From assembly GCF_947260015.1 (NCBI RefSeq), contig NZ_CAMYOM010000004.1, forward strand, positions 1 to 64,000: 64,000 bases of DNA, in the 5' to 3' direction. The position numbers were made by a program, and so were the translations under genes. This stretch comes from an uncultured Eudoraea sp. GTDB lineage: Bacteria; Bacteroidota; Bacteroidia; Flavobacteriales; Flavobacteriaceae. This document shows, one piece after another, positions 18,144 to 27,123 of this stretch. Numbering within the stretch: position 1 is the first letter of the stretch; each line of letters opens with the position of its first letter. Under the pieces are notes generated by a model. The model did no database searches and had not been told where the DNA came from. It saw nothing but the letters and a program-made list of their open reading frames with translations.

Positions 18144-18914
18144 TTACAAATTCAGAAAGACCATAGATTTTTCAATAAATTGTTGCGGGTTTTCGGCATG
18201 TAACCAATGCCCTGCATCATCGATGGTTTCGAGCTGGGCTTTCGGAAAATATTGCTTAATTTCAGACAGGTCTTCAGTGGAAATGTACTCTGATCTGCTG
18301 CCTCTTAAAAATAGGGTAGGGCCCGTAAAGGATTCTGTATGGCCAAGGGATTCCCCAATTTCTTCCATTTTTTGCGACAGGACATCGAGGTTAAAACGAA
18401 AGGCTAATTTTCCTTTTTCTATCCAATGAAGGTTTTTTAATAAAAACTGCCTTATTCCCCAATCATGAAGATGTTCCGCAAGAAGAAAATCGGCCTGACT
18501 TCGAGAGGAAATTTCTTCCATTCGCAAGGTTTTTAAGGCATCAATAATATATTGATGATGAGGGGGATAAAATTTTGGAGAAATATCGGCAATTATTAAT
18601 TTATCAACTAAATCTTGATGCTGACAAGCAAAGGTCATTGCCGTTTTACCACCCATAGAATGACCCAGGATACAAGCACTTGAAAACTTGTAATAGTTAA
18701 AATAGTGATTTAAATCTTCAGCGAGAATTGTATAATTAAACTCCTCTGACCAGAAGCTCTTTCCATGATTTCGTTGATCTATAAGATGAACTTCATAACC
18801 ACGTTGTGCATATTGGGTACCCAGCGTTTTCCAATTATCGGACATACCTAAAAAGCCGTGCAATATCACCAGGGGTTTGCCTTTGCCTATAATATTTGAA
18901 TGAAGTAAAGTCAT
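18144..18914 (-). CDS. Alpha/beta hydrolase, YbfF-like esterase
   Basis: 256 residues with a complete alpha/beta hydrolase core: oxyanion loop HGFLGMSDNW (residues 15-24), DQRNHGKS, nucleophile elbow GHSMGGKT, the acid region after LFLRGSRSEYI, and the catalytic His in AGHWLHAENP near the end. It resembles the short-chain esterase YbfF. Its ATG overlaps the pdxJ stop (TAATG), so the two are translated together; the pairing of pdxJ with this hydrolase is something I recall from flavobacteria, without a known functional reason. Confidence 0.85.
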   Translation of the reverse strand: MTLLHSNIIGKGKPLVILHGFLGMSDNWKTLGTQYAQRGYEVHLIDQRNHGKSFWSEEFNYTILAEDLNHYFNYYKFSSACILGHSMGGKTAMTFACQHQDLVDKLIIADISPKFYPPHHQYIIDALKTLRMEEISSRSQADFLLAEHLHDWGIRQFLLKNLHWIEKGKLAFRFNLDVLSQKMEEIGESLGHTESFTGPTLFLRGSRSEYISTEDLSEIKQYFPKAQLETIDDAGHWLHAENPQQFIEKSMVFLNL

Positions 18915-19525
18915 TATTTCAATCGGTGTAAATACATATTAATTACATTTTCTAGCCCCAGATAAAGCGATTCACAAATTAGCGCATGCCCAATAGAGAC
19001 CTCAAGAAGATGAGGAATTTTTTCCCTGAAATATTTTATATTATTCAGGCTTAAATCATGTCCGGCATTAATACCCAGGCCTAATTTATGAGCAGCATTT
19101 GCGGCATCAACGAAAGGTTGAATCCCAAGCTTTTTACCCGTTTCATAGCTCTTCGCATATTGTTCGGTATAGAGCTCAATTCTGTCGGCACCAGTATTGG
19201 CAGCACCGGTAACCATACTTATTACGGGATCTACAAATATGGAGGTTCGAATATTTTTTTCTTTAAAAATTCCAATGACTTCTTTTAAAAAGTCTTTGTG
19301 AGTAATTGGATTCCCCTCAATATTCAATTCAGTAGTTACTACTTCCCTGAGTTTAAGAGCGTCCTCGTATTTAATATGTCTTTCATCCGGTCGGGGATGA
19401 ATAGTGATTCCCTGAGCACCAAAATCTTCTATATCGGCAACTACTTTTAAGAGATTTGGGACATTTCCACCTCGTGAATTTCTTAAAGTAGCTATTTTGT
19501 TAACATTAACACTAAGTTTTGTCAT
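18914..19525 (-). CDS. pdxJ: PdxJ-like pyridoxine 5'-phosphate synthase with internal deletion
   Basis: PdxJ condenses deoxyxylulose 5-phosphate with aminoacetone phosphate to make vitamin B6. The ATG at 19525 gives the family start MTKLSVNVNKIATLRNSRGG; ten upstream residues are not family-like. ITIHPRPDERHI (His), TSIFVDP, GINAGHDLS (His) and VSIGHALI are all present. However, the chain is only 203 residues against roughly 237-243 normally. The gap falls between EGNPIT and HKDFLKEVI: about 35 residues containing the conserved K-P-x-x-x-x-L-V-P-E/D segment, with the catalytic acid, are missing. The reading frame is intact. Either the enzyme is inactive or altered, or the sequence has an assembly error. 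The downstream hydrolase start overlaps the stop. Confidence 0.85.
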   Translation of the reverse strand: MTKLSVNVNKIATLRNSRGGNVPNLLKVVADIEDFGAQGITIHPRPDERHIKYEDALKLREVVTTELNIEGNPITHKDFLKEVIGIFKEKNIRTSIFVDPVISMVTGAANTGADRIELYTEQYAKSYETGKKLGIQPFVDAANAAHKLGLGINAGHDLSLNNIKYFREKIPHLLEVSIGHALICESLYLGLENVINMYLHRLK

Positions 19526-19618
19526 TTTACGATATTTATATTTTCCAGGACTCAAAAATACAAATTAGGCATACCTTTTGATATTTAAAATTAGTATTTT
19601 GCGTAAGATTTTAAGGAC

Positions 19619-20275
19619 ATGCAGATTCAATCCCATATTATTACTACAATTCCAGTTTTTAATCTGGAAGGATCACTTAATGAGGTTATTCATTTTTTTA
19701 AGCATACCACCTATTCACATGTGGCAATAGTTGAGAATAAAAACTTTTTGGGAGTTCTCTCGGAAAATGATCTTGAAACCTTTGAGAGTGACAAAAAAAT
19801 AGAAGACTACAAATATAATCTTGAGTCGTTTTTTGTATTAAAAAGTACTTCATGGCTCGATGCTCTTGAAAAATTTGCCAGGAATGAATGCAATTTGTTA
19901 CCGGTTTTGGATGATGAAAATCAGGTAATTGGTTATTATGACCTTAATGATATTGTTGGTGTTTTCATAGATACGCCATTCTTTACAGAACCGGGAGGAA
20001 TACTGGTATTGGCAAAAGGCGTAAAAGATTATTCTTTTAGTGAAATATCTCAGATAGTTGAAAGTAATAATGCCAAGTTACTCGGGGCATTTATTACTGA
20101 TATTCGAAATGATGTTATTAATATTACTATAAAAATCAGCACTGGTAATTTTAGTGAAGTGGTCCAAACTTTCCGGCGATACAATTACAATATACTCTTT
20201 GGTAACAAGGACGATCAGTTTATTGAGAATTTAAAAGAAAGATCGGATTATCTTGATAAATATCTTAATGTTTAA
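19619..20275 (+). CDS. CBS-domain protein
   Basis: 218 residues: two CBS motifs in tandem (about 1-60 and 65-120; HVAIVENKNFLGVLSENDL and LLPVLDDENQVIGYYDLNDI) followed by an ACT-like regulatory segment (about 135-205). CBS pairs usually sense adenine nucleotides. It precedes nadK by 87 bases, and I recall this order from flavobacteria; an adenylate-sensing partner for NAD kinase is a reasonable but untested guess. Confidence 0.8.
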   Translation: MQIQSHIITTIPVFNLEGSLNEVIHFFKHTTYSHVAIVENKNFLGVLSENDLETFESDKKIEDYKYNLESFFVLKSTSWLDALEKFARNECNLLPVLDDENQVIGYYDLNDIVGVFIDTPFFTEPGGILVLAKGVKDYSFSEISQIVESNNAKLLGAFITDIRNDVINITIKISTGNFSEVVQTFRRYNYNILFGNKDDQFIENLKERSDYLDKYLNV

Positions 20276-20362
20276 ATTCTATGTGGGGAAGTGCTCTGAA
20301 AAAGTTGATTTTGCCCTTATTGTCCTACCCAATTAAAGGCTAATTACGTAAACCATTCTAAT

Positions 20363-21244
20363 ATGAAAATTGCAATATATGCTCAGATCTACGAGGGTGA
20401 GGCCTTAGATTATGTTGTGGAGTTACTGGATGAATGTAAAAATGTTGGGGCAGAAGTATATATTGAGTCGGACTTTTACGCTGAATTGTCTGCATCAAGA
20501 CAAATAACAAGTTACAACACTTTCGATCGTGAAGTAGGTTTGGATCCGTCTTTTGAAATGTTTGTTAGCTTTGGAGGGGATGGAACTATTTTAAGAGCTA
20601 TTACATATATTCGTGATTTGGGAATTCCCATAGTTGGAGTAAATACGGGAAGACTTGGTTTTCTATCCACTTTAAAAAAGGAAGAAGTCAGAAGAGTTGT
20701 TACCGAATTTGTATCGGGGGCGTATTCGATAGTCGAACGTAGTTTGGTAGAGGTGCATGCCGATTTTGATATCCCAGAATTCAGGGATATGAATTATGCA
20801 TTGAATGAAGTATCTGTAAGCAGGAAGGATACTACTTCAATGGTAACTGTGGAAACACATCTTAATAATGCATATTTAACTTCTTATTGGGCAGATGGGC
20901 TTATAGTAGCAACGCCAACAGGATCTACAGGCTATTCTTTGAGTTGTGGAGGCCCCGTAATAATGCCGGGAGTACAATCACTGGTAATTACCCCAATTGC
21001 CCCCCATAATTTAAATGCAAGACCCCTGGTTATCTCAGACGACACTATCATCAGATTAAAAGTTTCGGGACGCGAAGAAAATCATCTTGTTTCATTAGAT
21101 TCTCGAATCGCCACTATAGAAAATGGTAGAGAAATTACCGTTAAAAAAGCCGCATTTACAATAAAAATGATTACCTACACTTCTGAGAGCTTTTTGGAAA
21201 CCATTAGAAACAAATTGCTATGGGGTCAGGATAAGCGGAATTAG
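20363..21244 (+). CDS. nadK: NAD kinase
   Basis: Phosphorylates NAD to NADP. The 293-residue chain has the signature GGDGTILRAITY (near 72-83), the NTGRLGFLS loop near 94-102, the NEVSVSR segment near 149-155, and the substrate-binding GSTGYSLSCGGPVI near 190-203. Length is normal for the Bacteroidetes enzyme. It lies in the conserved block leading to uppS and bamA. Confidence 0.95.
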   Translation: MKIAIYAQIYEGEALDYVVELLDECKNVGAEVYIESDFYAELSASRQITSYNTFDREVGLDPSFEMFVSFGGDGTILRAITYIRDLGIPIVGVNTGRLGFLSTLKKEEVRRVVTEFVSGAYSIVERSLVEVHADFDIPEFRDMNYALNEVSVSRKDTTSMVTVETHLNNAYLTSYWADGLIVATPTGSTGYSLSCGGPVIMPGVQSLVITPIAPHNLNARPLVISDDTIIRLKVSGREENHLVSLDSRIATIENGREITVKKAAFTIKMITYTSESFLETIRNKLLWGQDKRN

Positions 21245-21316
21245 ATACTTCCTTAAAACAATAAAAAACTGCAAATACTGTTTATCAAAGGTAAATAGGG
21301 GTATTTAAGATATTAG

Positions 21317-21344
21317 TTGTAAAATACTATATTAATTATATTTG
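21317..21344 (+). promoter_or_regulatory. Promoter before the DUF6089 gene
   Basis: TTG at 21317-21319, 17 bases, TATATTTG at 21337-21344. Transcription should begin near 21350. This makes an upstream TTG codon at 21352 an unlikely start and supports the ATG at 21361; it probably drives DUF6089, uppS and bamA together. Confidence 0.75.
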
Positions 21345-21360
21345 CAAACTTTTGAATTTA

Positions 21361-22047
21361 ATGAGAGCGTTTATTGTTGTTTTTCTTTTACTTGGATTTG
21401 GCTTGATAAATGCCCAAACTTATGAAATTGGCGTTTATGCGGGGGGTACCAATAATATTGGAGATGTTGGCAGAACAAACTATATAGCACCTTCGGGTCC
21501 GGCATTTGGCGGTATTTTTAAGTGGAATAAAAGTAAACGTTATGCTTGGAGAGCTAGCGTAATTTATGGAGAGTTTACAGCCGATGATTCAAAATCAAGT
21601 ATTTCTTCCAGACGCCAAAGGGCCTATAAGATGGATAATTCTGTATTAGAGGCTTCTGCAGGACTAGAATTTAATTTTGTTGAATATAATTTACATAAAT
21701 TGGGACCTGCATTTACCCCATATTTGTATACCGGTATTACGTATTTCCGATATGGGTATAAATATTTTGATGCGGGGCAGGTGCAGGATTTAGATCAAAA
21801 AGATGGTGCTTTTGCTATTCCAATGACTGTTGGTATGAAGGCAAGGTTGTCGCAGTTTTTGATTATAGGTGCAGAAATTGGCGCACGATTGACTTTTACT
21901 GACAATTTAGATGGCAGTAATCCGGAAGGATCTAATTTTGAACAGTTTGCATTTGGAAATATTTTTAGTGATGATTGGTACGTTTTCTCAGGAATTACAT
22001 TAACTTATACCTTTGGTAGAAAACCATGTTCCGATTGTTTTGAGTAA
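21361..22047 (+). CDS. DUF6089-type outer-membrane beta-barrel protein
   Basis: 228 residues with a signal peptide (MRAFIVVFLLLGFGLINAQ, cut after the Gln-preceding Ala) and then alternating aromatic/polar strands and glycines typical of a small outer-membrane barrel (YEIGVYAGGTNNIGDVG, RYAWRASVIYGEF, PYLYTGITYFRYGYKYF). I match it to DUF6089, function unknown. It begins with its own promoter and is followed 5 bases later by uppS, then bamA, so a role in envelope assembly is a fair inference. A C-terminal Cys-x2-Cys (PCSDCFE) is visible. Confidence 0.72.
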   Translation: MRAFIVVFLLLGFGLINAQTYEIGVYAGGTNNIGDVGRTNYIAPSGPAFGGIFKWNKSKRYAWRASVIYGEFTADDSKSSISSRRQRAYKMDNSVLEASAGLEFNFVEYNLHKLGPAFTPYLYTGITYFRYGYKYFDAGQVQDLDQKDGAFAIPMTVGMKARLSQFLIIGAEIGARLTFTDNLDGSNPEGSNFEQFAFGNIFSDDWYVFSGITLTYTFGRKPCSDCFE

Positions 22048-22052
22048 CACTT

Positions 22053-22796
22053 ATGATGAATACTAATGATGATTTAAAAAACGGGAAACTTCCAAAACAT
22101 CTGGCTATTATAATGGATGGTAATGGCAGATGGGCAAAACAAAAAGGGCGATTACGTGTTTTTGGTCATGAGCATGGTGTTAAAGCAGTTCGTGATGTAG
22201 CTGTAAACTGTTCTAAGATTGGAATTAAGTACCTTACTCTATATGCCTTTTCTACAGAAAACTGGAAACGACCTAAAATAGAAGTTGATACCTTAATGAA
22301 ATTATTGGTATCATCCTTAAAAAAAGAACTTCCTACTCTTAATGAGAATGATATTAAACTAAATGCCATTGGCAATATTGAATCTCTTCCCTCCAGGGCG
22401 CTCGCAGAACTTAATGAAGTAATGGCCAAGACAAGTCAGAATTCAACAATGACTCTGACTCTTGCTCTAAGTTATGGTTCGAGAGAAGAGATTAAAAATG
22501 CTATTCAAAGCATTAGTGTCAAAGTTAAAAATAATATAATTTCTCCCGAAAATATTGATGAAACCATTATTAATAACCATCTTTACACGCGAAATTTACC
22601 AGATGTAGACTTGCTAATCCGGACCAGTGGTGAACACAGGATTAGCAATTTTTTACTTTGGCAGATTGCGTATGCTGAATTATATTTTATTGATGTATTT
22701 TGGCCCGATTTTAAAGAGCATCATTTGTTAGAGGCTATAAAAAATTACCAGCACAGAGAACGAAGATTTGGAAAAACTAGCGAACAACTCAACTAG
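22053..22796 (+). CDS. uppS: Undecaprenyl diphosphate synthase
   Basis: Makes the C55 lipid carrier for peptidoglycan and O-antigen by adding cis-isoprene units to farnesyl diphosphate. The 247 residues contain the magnesium-binding IMDGNGRWAKQ (Asp near 22), the TLYAFSTENWKRP block, and the C-terminal LIRTSGEHRISNFLLWQ.AYAELYF. Two adjacent ATGs (22053 and 22056) are possible; the difference is one residue. bamA starts 4 bases after the stop. Confidence 0.97.
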   Translation: MMNTNDDLKNGKLPKHLAIIMDGNGRWAKQKGRLRVFGHEHGVKAVRDVAVNCSKIGIKYLTLYAFSTENWKRPKIEVDTLMKLLVSSLKKELPTLNENDIKLNAIGNIESLPSRALAELNEVMAKTSQNSTMTLTLALSYGSREEIKNAIQSISVKVKNNIISPENIDETIINNHLYTRNLPDVDLLIRTSGEHRISNFLLWQIAYAELYFIDVFWPDFKEHHLLEAIKNYQHRERRFGKTSEQLN

Positions 22797-22800
22797 CGAT

Positions 22801-25407
22801 ATGAATAAGTTCATATCACTTGAACTTCTGATTTTATTTTTACTACTCATTTTTACTACTTTCAGTTCTGCTCAGGAAACTACCTATGGAAATGGTAAAA
22901 AGTATATACTTGGGGGACTTGAAGTTAAAGGATTGCAAAGTTATAATGAGCAGACGGTCAAAACATTTACCGGACTTAGGGAGGGCCAGCCGATTACGGT
23001 TCCTGGTGATCAAATTAGTGCGGTAATTAAAAAGCTATGGGATCTTGAATTGTTTAGTGATATTAAATTCTATATCTCAAATATTGACGGAGATAAGGTT
23101 TTCCTGGAACTTGATATAGTGGAAAGGCCAACTTTATCTAAGGTTACGGTTTATGGGATTAAGAAGAAAAAAATTGATGAGATAATTAAAGAAACAGACC
23201 TTAAAAAAGGAAAAAAGGTAACGGAGAGTTTTATTTCCAATACCAGAAACTATATTGAGAATAAATATAAAAAAGATGGCTATCTAAATGCCAAGGTTAC
23301 AATTGCTACGGCTGTAGATACATCAGACACCAATGCCGAAAGCATGGTGGTTAATATCAAAATAGGGGATAAGGTTAAGATTAAAAATATTACTATTGAG
23401 GGTAATAAAATGCTCTCTGACAAACAGCTTCGCAAAGCACTGAAGAATACTAAGAAAGCTCAATTTGGCAGGGTTTGGAAAAAATCAAAATTTATTGAAG
23501 CTGACTATAAGGAAGATCTCGCAGCAATGGTCGATAAATTTGCTGAGAAAGGTTACAGGGATGCAAGAGTGATTGAAGATTCAATTTCCATAGTCAATGC
23601 CAAGAAAATAAATATAGATATTAAAGTTGAGGAGGGGAATAAATACTATTTTGGGAAAATAGATTTTGTAGGAAATTCAGTTTATACTGATCGTCAGCTA
23701 AATAGGGTTCTGGGTATTAAAAAAGGAGAAACATACAATGGCGTACTTCTGAGAGAACGCATTGCGGATGAAAGTAAACCTGATGCTGAAGATATCACCA
23801 ACCTCTATCAGAATAATGGCTATTTGTTCTCACAAATAAATCCGGTTGAAGTATCCGCACAGAACGATACTATTAATTTTGAGATCAGGATTATTGAAGG
23901 GAAGGAGACTTTTTTAAATCATGTCTATATTGAAGGGAATGACAAAACCAATGATCATGTCATTTATAGAGAATTAAGAACTCGTCCCGGACAGAAATAC
24001 AGTAAAGACAACATTGTTCGAAGTGTTAGGGAATTGGGGCAACTCGGCTTTTTTGATGCCGAGCAAATAAAACCCGATATTTTAAACCCGGATCCCAATG
24101 CGGGGACGGTTGATTTGAAGTATAGCCTTGTGGAATCCGGATCGAGCCAGATAGAGTTACAAGGAGGTTATGGCGGCGGCGGATTTATTGGCACCCTTGG
24201 CTTGTCTTTTAATAACTTTTCTATAAAAAACATATTTAATCCGAAAGCCTATAAACCGGTTCCTATGGGTGATGGGCAAACATTTGCTTTGCGTTTGCAA
24301 GCCAGTAGGACATTCAGAGTATATAGTCTTAACTTTTCAGAACCCTGGCTTGGAGGTAAAAAACCAGTGAGGTTTAATATGTCGTTTTCCAGGACTCAGC
24401 AGTTCTTAGCATCTTTTGACAGCTCTGGAAGGGTTCAGGTAAATAAAGATCAGCAATTTTCCATTACGGGCATTTCCGTTGGACTTGCGAAGAGATTGCA
24501 ATGGCCAGATGATTTTTTTACAATATCTCATTCATTGGGATATCAATTATATGATTTTCAAAACTACAATTCCGGCCTCTTTCAGTTTGGTAATGGGAAA
24601 TCTAATTCCCTTGCCTATACTTTAGGTATATCCAGAAGTTCGGCGGGACCTGGACGAATATTTCCGTTATCAGGGTCTATTTTTGAAGTGACCGCCAAGT
24701 TAACACCACCTTATTCTCTTTTTAGCAATAAAGACTTTAGAGCATTGCAGGACCGAAGTATTGAGTTGAGTGTGTTAGGTCAGGAACGCCCTTTAACTCA
24801 GGAAGAAATTAATGAACAGGAGACAATAGAGCAGCAGAGATTTAAGTGGTTAGAGTATTTTAAGATTAAATTTAAAGGAGATTGGTATACGCGAATAGTT
24901 GGTAAGTTAGTATTGCGTACAAATATTGAGTTTGGTTTTCTGGGAAGTTATAACAGTGCTGTGGGAGAAGTACCTTTTGAACGATTCTTTATGGGAGGAG
25001 ATGGTCTTGGAGGTAATTTTACTTTAGATGGCAGAGAGACTATTCAATTAAGAGGATACGAGAATAATTCCATAACACCAGTTGATCCTGTCACAGGGCA
25101 ACAGGATGGTGGAATTGTATTTAATAAGTATTCCCTGGAACTTCGATATCCATTAACTTTAAAGCCTTCTGCATCTATATATGCCTTAACTTTTTTAGAA
25201 GCAGGAAATAATTTCAACAATTTTCAGGAATATAATCCGTTTCTTTTAAAACGATCGGCCGGAGTGGGTGTCCGCATATTTATGCCGGCCTTTGGTCTAT
25301 TGGGAATTGACTTTGGTTATGGTTTTGATGAAGATGACCGTATACAGTCCGTAGGCACTGGTCCAAGCGGATGGCAAACACACTTTATTATAGGGCAACA
25401 GTTCTAA
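22801..25407 (+). CDS. bamA: Outer membrane protein assembly factor BamA
   Basis: Omp85-family insertase for outer-membrane barrels. I chose the ATG at 22801: it gives a clean signal peptide (about 24 residues ending FSSAQ) and removes an overlap with uppS. The 868 residues hold five POTRA domains (about 30-440) and a C-terminal barrel with the conserved loop-6 motif LRGYENN. A charged insert (VLGQERPLTQEEINEQETIEQQRF) in the barrel half is, as I recall, common in this phylum. It is followed by two genes for Skp-like chaperones, which carry barrels to BamA. Confidence 0.95.
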   Translation: MNKFISLELLILFLLLIFTTFSSAQETTYGNGKKYILGGLEVKGLQSYNEQTVKTFTGLREGQPITVPGDQISAVIKKLWDLELFSDIKFYISNIDGDKVFLELDIVERPTLSKVTVYGIKKKKIDEIIKETDLKKGKKVTESFISNTRNYIENKYKKDGYLNAKVTIATAVDTSDTNAESMVVNIKIGDKVKIKNITIEGNKMLSDKQLRKALKNTKKAQFGRVWKKSKFIEADYKEDLAAMVDKFAEKGYRDARVIEDSISIVNAKKINIDIKVEEGNKYYFGKIDFVGNSVYTDRQLNRVLGIKKGETYNGVLLRERIADESKPDAEDITNLYQNNGYLFSQINPVEVSAQNDTINFEIRIIEGKETFLNHVYIEGNDKTNDHVIYRELRTRPGQKYSKDNIVRSVRELGQLGFFDAEQIKPDILNPDPNAGTVDLKYSLVESGSSQIELQGGYGGGGFIGTLGLSFNNFSIKNIFNPKAYKPVPMGDGQTFALRLQASRTFRVYSLNFSEPWLGGKKPVRFNMSFSRTQQFLASFDSSGRVQVNKDQQFSITGISVGLAKRLQWPDDFFTISHSLGYQLYDFQNYNSGLFQFGNGKSNSLAYTLGISRSSAGPGRIFPLSGSIFEVTAKLTPPYSLFSNKDFRALQDRSIELSVLGQERPLTQEEINEQETIEQQRFKWLEYFKIKFKGDWYTRIVGKLVLRTNIEFGFLGSYNSAVGEVPFERFFMGGDGLGGNFTLDGRETIQLRGYENNSITPVDPVTGQQDGGIVFNKYSLELRYPLTLKPSASIYALTFLEAGNNFNNFQEYNPFLLKRSAGVGVRIFMPAFGLLGIDFGYGFDEDDRIQSVGTGPSGWQTHFIIGQQF

Positions 25408-25464
25408 CCTCGAAATATTTTCCAATAAAACTTTAGTGTAATCCACTCATTTTAAAATAATTAG

Positions 25465-25472
25465 TATTTTTG
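25465..25472 (+). promoter_or_regulatory. Likely -7 element before the first ompH
   Basis: TATTTTTG fits TAnnTTTG and lies 33 bases before the start codon. No clear TTG is found at the right distance upstream, so it may be a weak internal promoter of the bamA-ompH unit. Confidence 0.5.
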
Positions 25473-25505
25473 GCACGATATTTTCTATGTAATAAAACGA
25501 ATTAA

Positions 25506-26336
25506 ATGATGAAGACAAAAGTTCTTTTAGTAGCTGTAGGTTTATTGCTTTGGTCTAACACATTTTCGCAACGGGGTGTAAGAATAGGTTATGTAGACAT
25601 GGAGTATATTCTTGAAAATGTAGAAGAATACAGAGATGCAAGCGAGCAGTTGGAAAATAAAGTCCAACGATGGAAAATAGAAATTGAGCAGAAGCAAAGC
25701 GAAGTTGATCAAATGAAGAAGGATTTGATGGCGGAAAAAGTGTTGTTGACAAATGAACTTATCCTTGAACGAGAGGAAGAAATTCAAATTCTGGAAAAGG
25801 AAATGCTTGAATACCAGCAAAATCGATTTGGACCTAATGGCGATTTGGTCCTGCAAAAGAAAAGGTTAATTCAGCCTATACAGGATCAGGTTTTTAATGA
25901 AGTACAAAAAATTGGAACCAATAAAAAGTACGATTTTATTTTTGATAAATCGGCGGATGTTGTAATGTTGTACTCCCAAAAAAGACATGACATAAGTGAA
26001 TTGGTGCTGAGGGGAATAGCGCGGACCAGGAAGGTTAGTGCACCAAAAGCAAAGGCGAAGACGAAAAGCCAGTTAGAAACCTTTGAAGGCGATCCTGAAG
26101 AAGAGGAAATAAGTGATGCCCTTCTCGAGAGACAGACAATGGCAAAGCAGGCGGAAGAAACAAGAATTAAAACTGCCGACGAGCGGAGGGAAGAACAACT
26201 TAGAATAAGAGAAGAGCGTAAAAAAGCTTATGAAGAAAGAAGAAATAAATTATTAGAAGAACGGGAAGCTAAGAGGAAAGAAAAAGAAGAAGAAAGAAAA
26301 CAAGTAATTAAAAAGAACGAAGACACTAAAAACTAA
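25506..26336 (+). CDS. OmpH/Skp-like periplasmic chaperone, long form
   Basis: 276 residues with a signal peptide (about 1-21, ending NTFSQ). Residues 25-170 follow the Skp pattern: a small beta body (IGYVDMEYILENV) and long coiled-coil tentacles rich in Glu/Lys/Gln, then YDFIFDKSADVVMLYS. After residue 175 comes a roughly 100-residue, extremely charged extension (repeats of EERR, KKAYEERR, EAKRKEKEEERK) absent from the second copy. It probably forms a single long helix. It follows bamA and, with its neighbour, would escort outer-membrane proteins across the periplasm. Confidence 0.88.
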   Translation: MMKTKVLLVAVGLLLWSNTFSQRGVRIGYVDMEYILENVEEYRDASEQLENKVQRWKIEIEQKQSEVDQMKKDLMAEKVLLTNELILEREEEIQILEKEMLEYQQNRFGPNGDLVLQKKRLIQPIQDQVFNEVQKIGTNKKYDFIFDKSADVVMLYSQKRHDISELVLRGIARTRKVSAPKAKAKTKSQLETFEGDPEEEEISDALLERQTMAKQAEETRIKTADERREEQLRIREERKKAYEERRNKLLEEREAKRKEKEEERKQVIKKNEDTKN

Positions 26337-26382
26337 ACTCGAAATTAATTAAATTAACATTCAAATAGTAAATTCAGAAATC

Positions 26383-26892
26383 ATGAAACAGTTTAAAAAA
26401 GTAGCAATAGCCATAGTTTTATTAGTAGCCGCTACTAGTTTTGTAAATGCACAAAACAAAATCGCTCATATCAATGTAACAGAATTATTGGGTGAGATGC
26501 CAGAAATGAAGGCCGCGCAGGCAGAGCTACAAAAACTACAGGAAACATACAGGGCAGATATTGAAAGTTCTATGACAGAGTTAAAGAATAAATATACTCA
26601 GTACTCCAATGAAGCTACTACAAAATCTGAAGAAGAGAATCAAAAAAGAGCTCAGGAACTTCAGGGTTTTGAAAAAAATATTGGGGACGCGCAACAAGCG
26701 GCACAACAGGAATTAGCTAAAAAGCAAGCAGAATTATTTGAGCCCATTTCTATAAAGGCAAAAGCAGCCATAGAAAAAGTAGCTGCTGCTCAAGGATATG
26801 ATTATGTGATAGATGCTACCCAGGGTGGTGGTTTAATTGTTGCAAAAGGAAAGGATCTTTTAGCCGAAGTAAAACAGGAATTAGGATTTTAA
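26383..26892 (+). CDS. OmpH/Skp-like periplasmic chaperone, short form
   Basis: 169 residues, the ordinary Skp size. Signal peptide about 1-23 (ending SFVNAQ), start strand IAHINVTELLGEMPEMK, coiled-coil arms about 45-125, and the closing YDYVIDATQGGGLIVAKG. It lies 46 bases behind the long paralogue and ends at a good terminator, closing the uppS-bamA-ompH-ompH unit. Confidence 0.92.
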   Translation: MKQFKKVAIAIVLLVAATSFVNAQNKIAHINVTELLGEMPEMKAAQAELQKLQETYRADIESSMTELKNKYTQYSNEATTKSEEENQKRAQELQGFEKNIGDAQQAAQQELAKKQAELFEPISIKAKAAIEKVAAAQGYDYVIDATQGGGLIVAKGKDLLAEVKQELGF

Positions 26893-26918
26893 TTTTTACT
26901 TTGTATAACTTAACATTA

Positions 26919-26948
26919 AAACTGTCCTTTTAAGGGCAGTTTTTTTGT
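26919..26948 (+). terminator. Terminator after ompH
   Basis: AAACTGTCC and GGGCAGTTT pair around TTTTAA (one G-T pair), followed by TTTTTTGTTT. Well-formed rho-independent terminator. Confidence 0.85.
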
Positions 26949-27080
26949 TTAATTTTTTTTAAAGAGAAGTAAACTTCAAATCTTTTATGATCAACAGGCA
27001 ATCTAGTACTAATAGAGTAACTGGGAGAAGGTTGTTTTATAATATCTTATTAGGTACTGAATGCTTGTTTTAGGAATGTA

Positions 27081-27088
27081 TAACTTTG
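27081..27088 (+). promoter_or_regulatory. Possible -7 element of murI
   Basis: TAACTTTG matches TAnnTTTG and is 35 bases before the murI start, downstream of the ompH terminator. The nearest TTG is too close (13 bases), so only the -7 half is convincing. Confidence 0.45.
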
Positions 27089-27123
27089 TTAGCGAAAATT
27101 ATTTATAGTAAACCGCATTTTAC

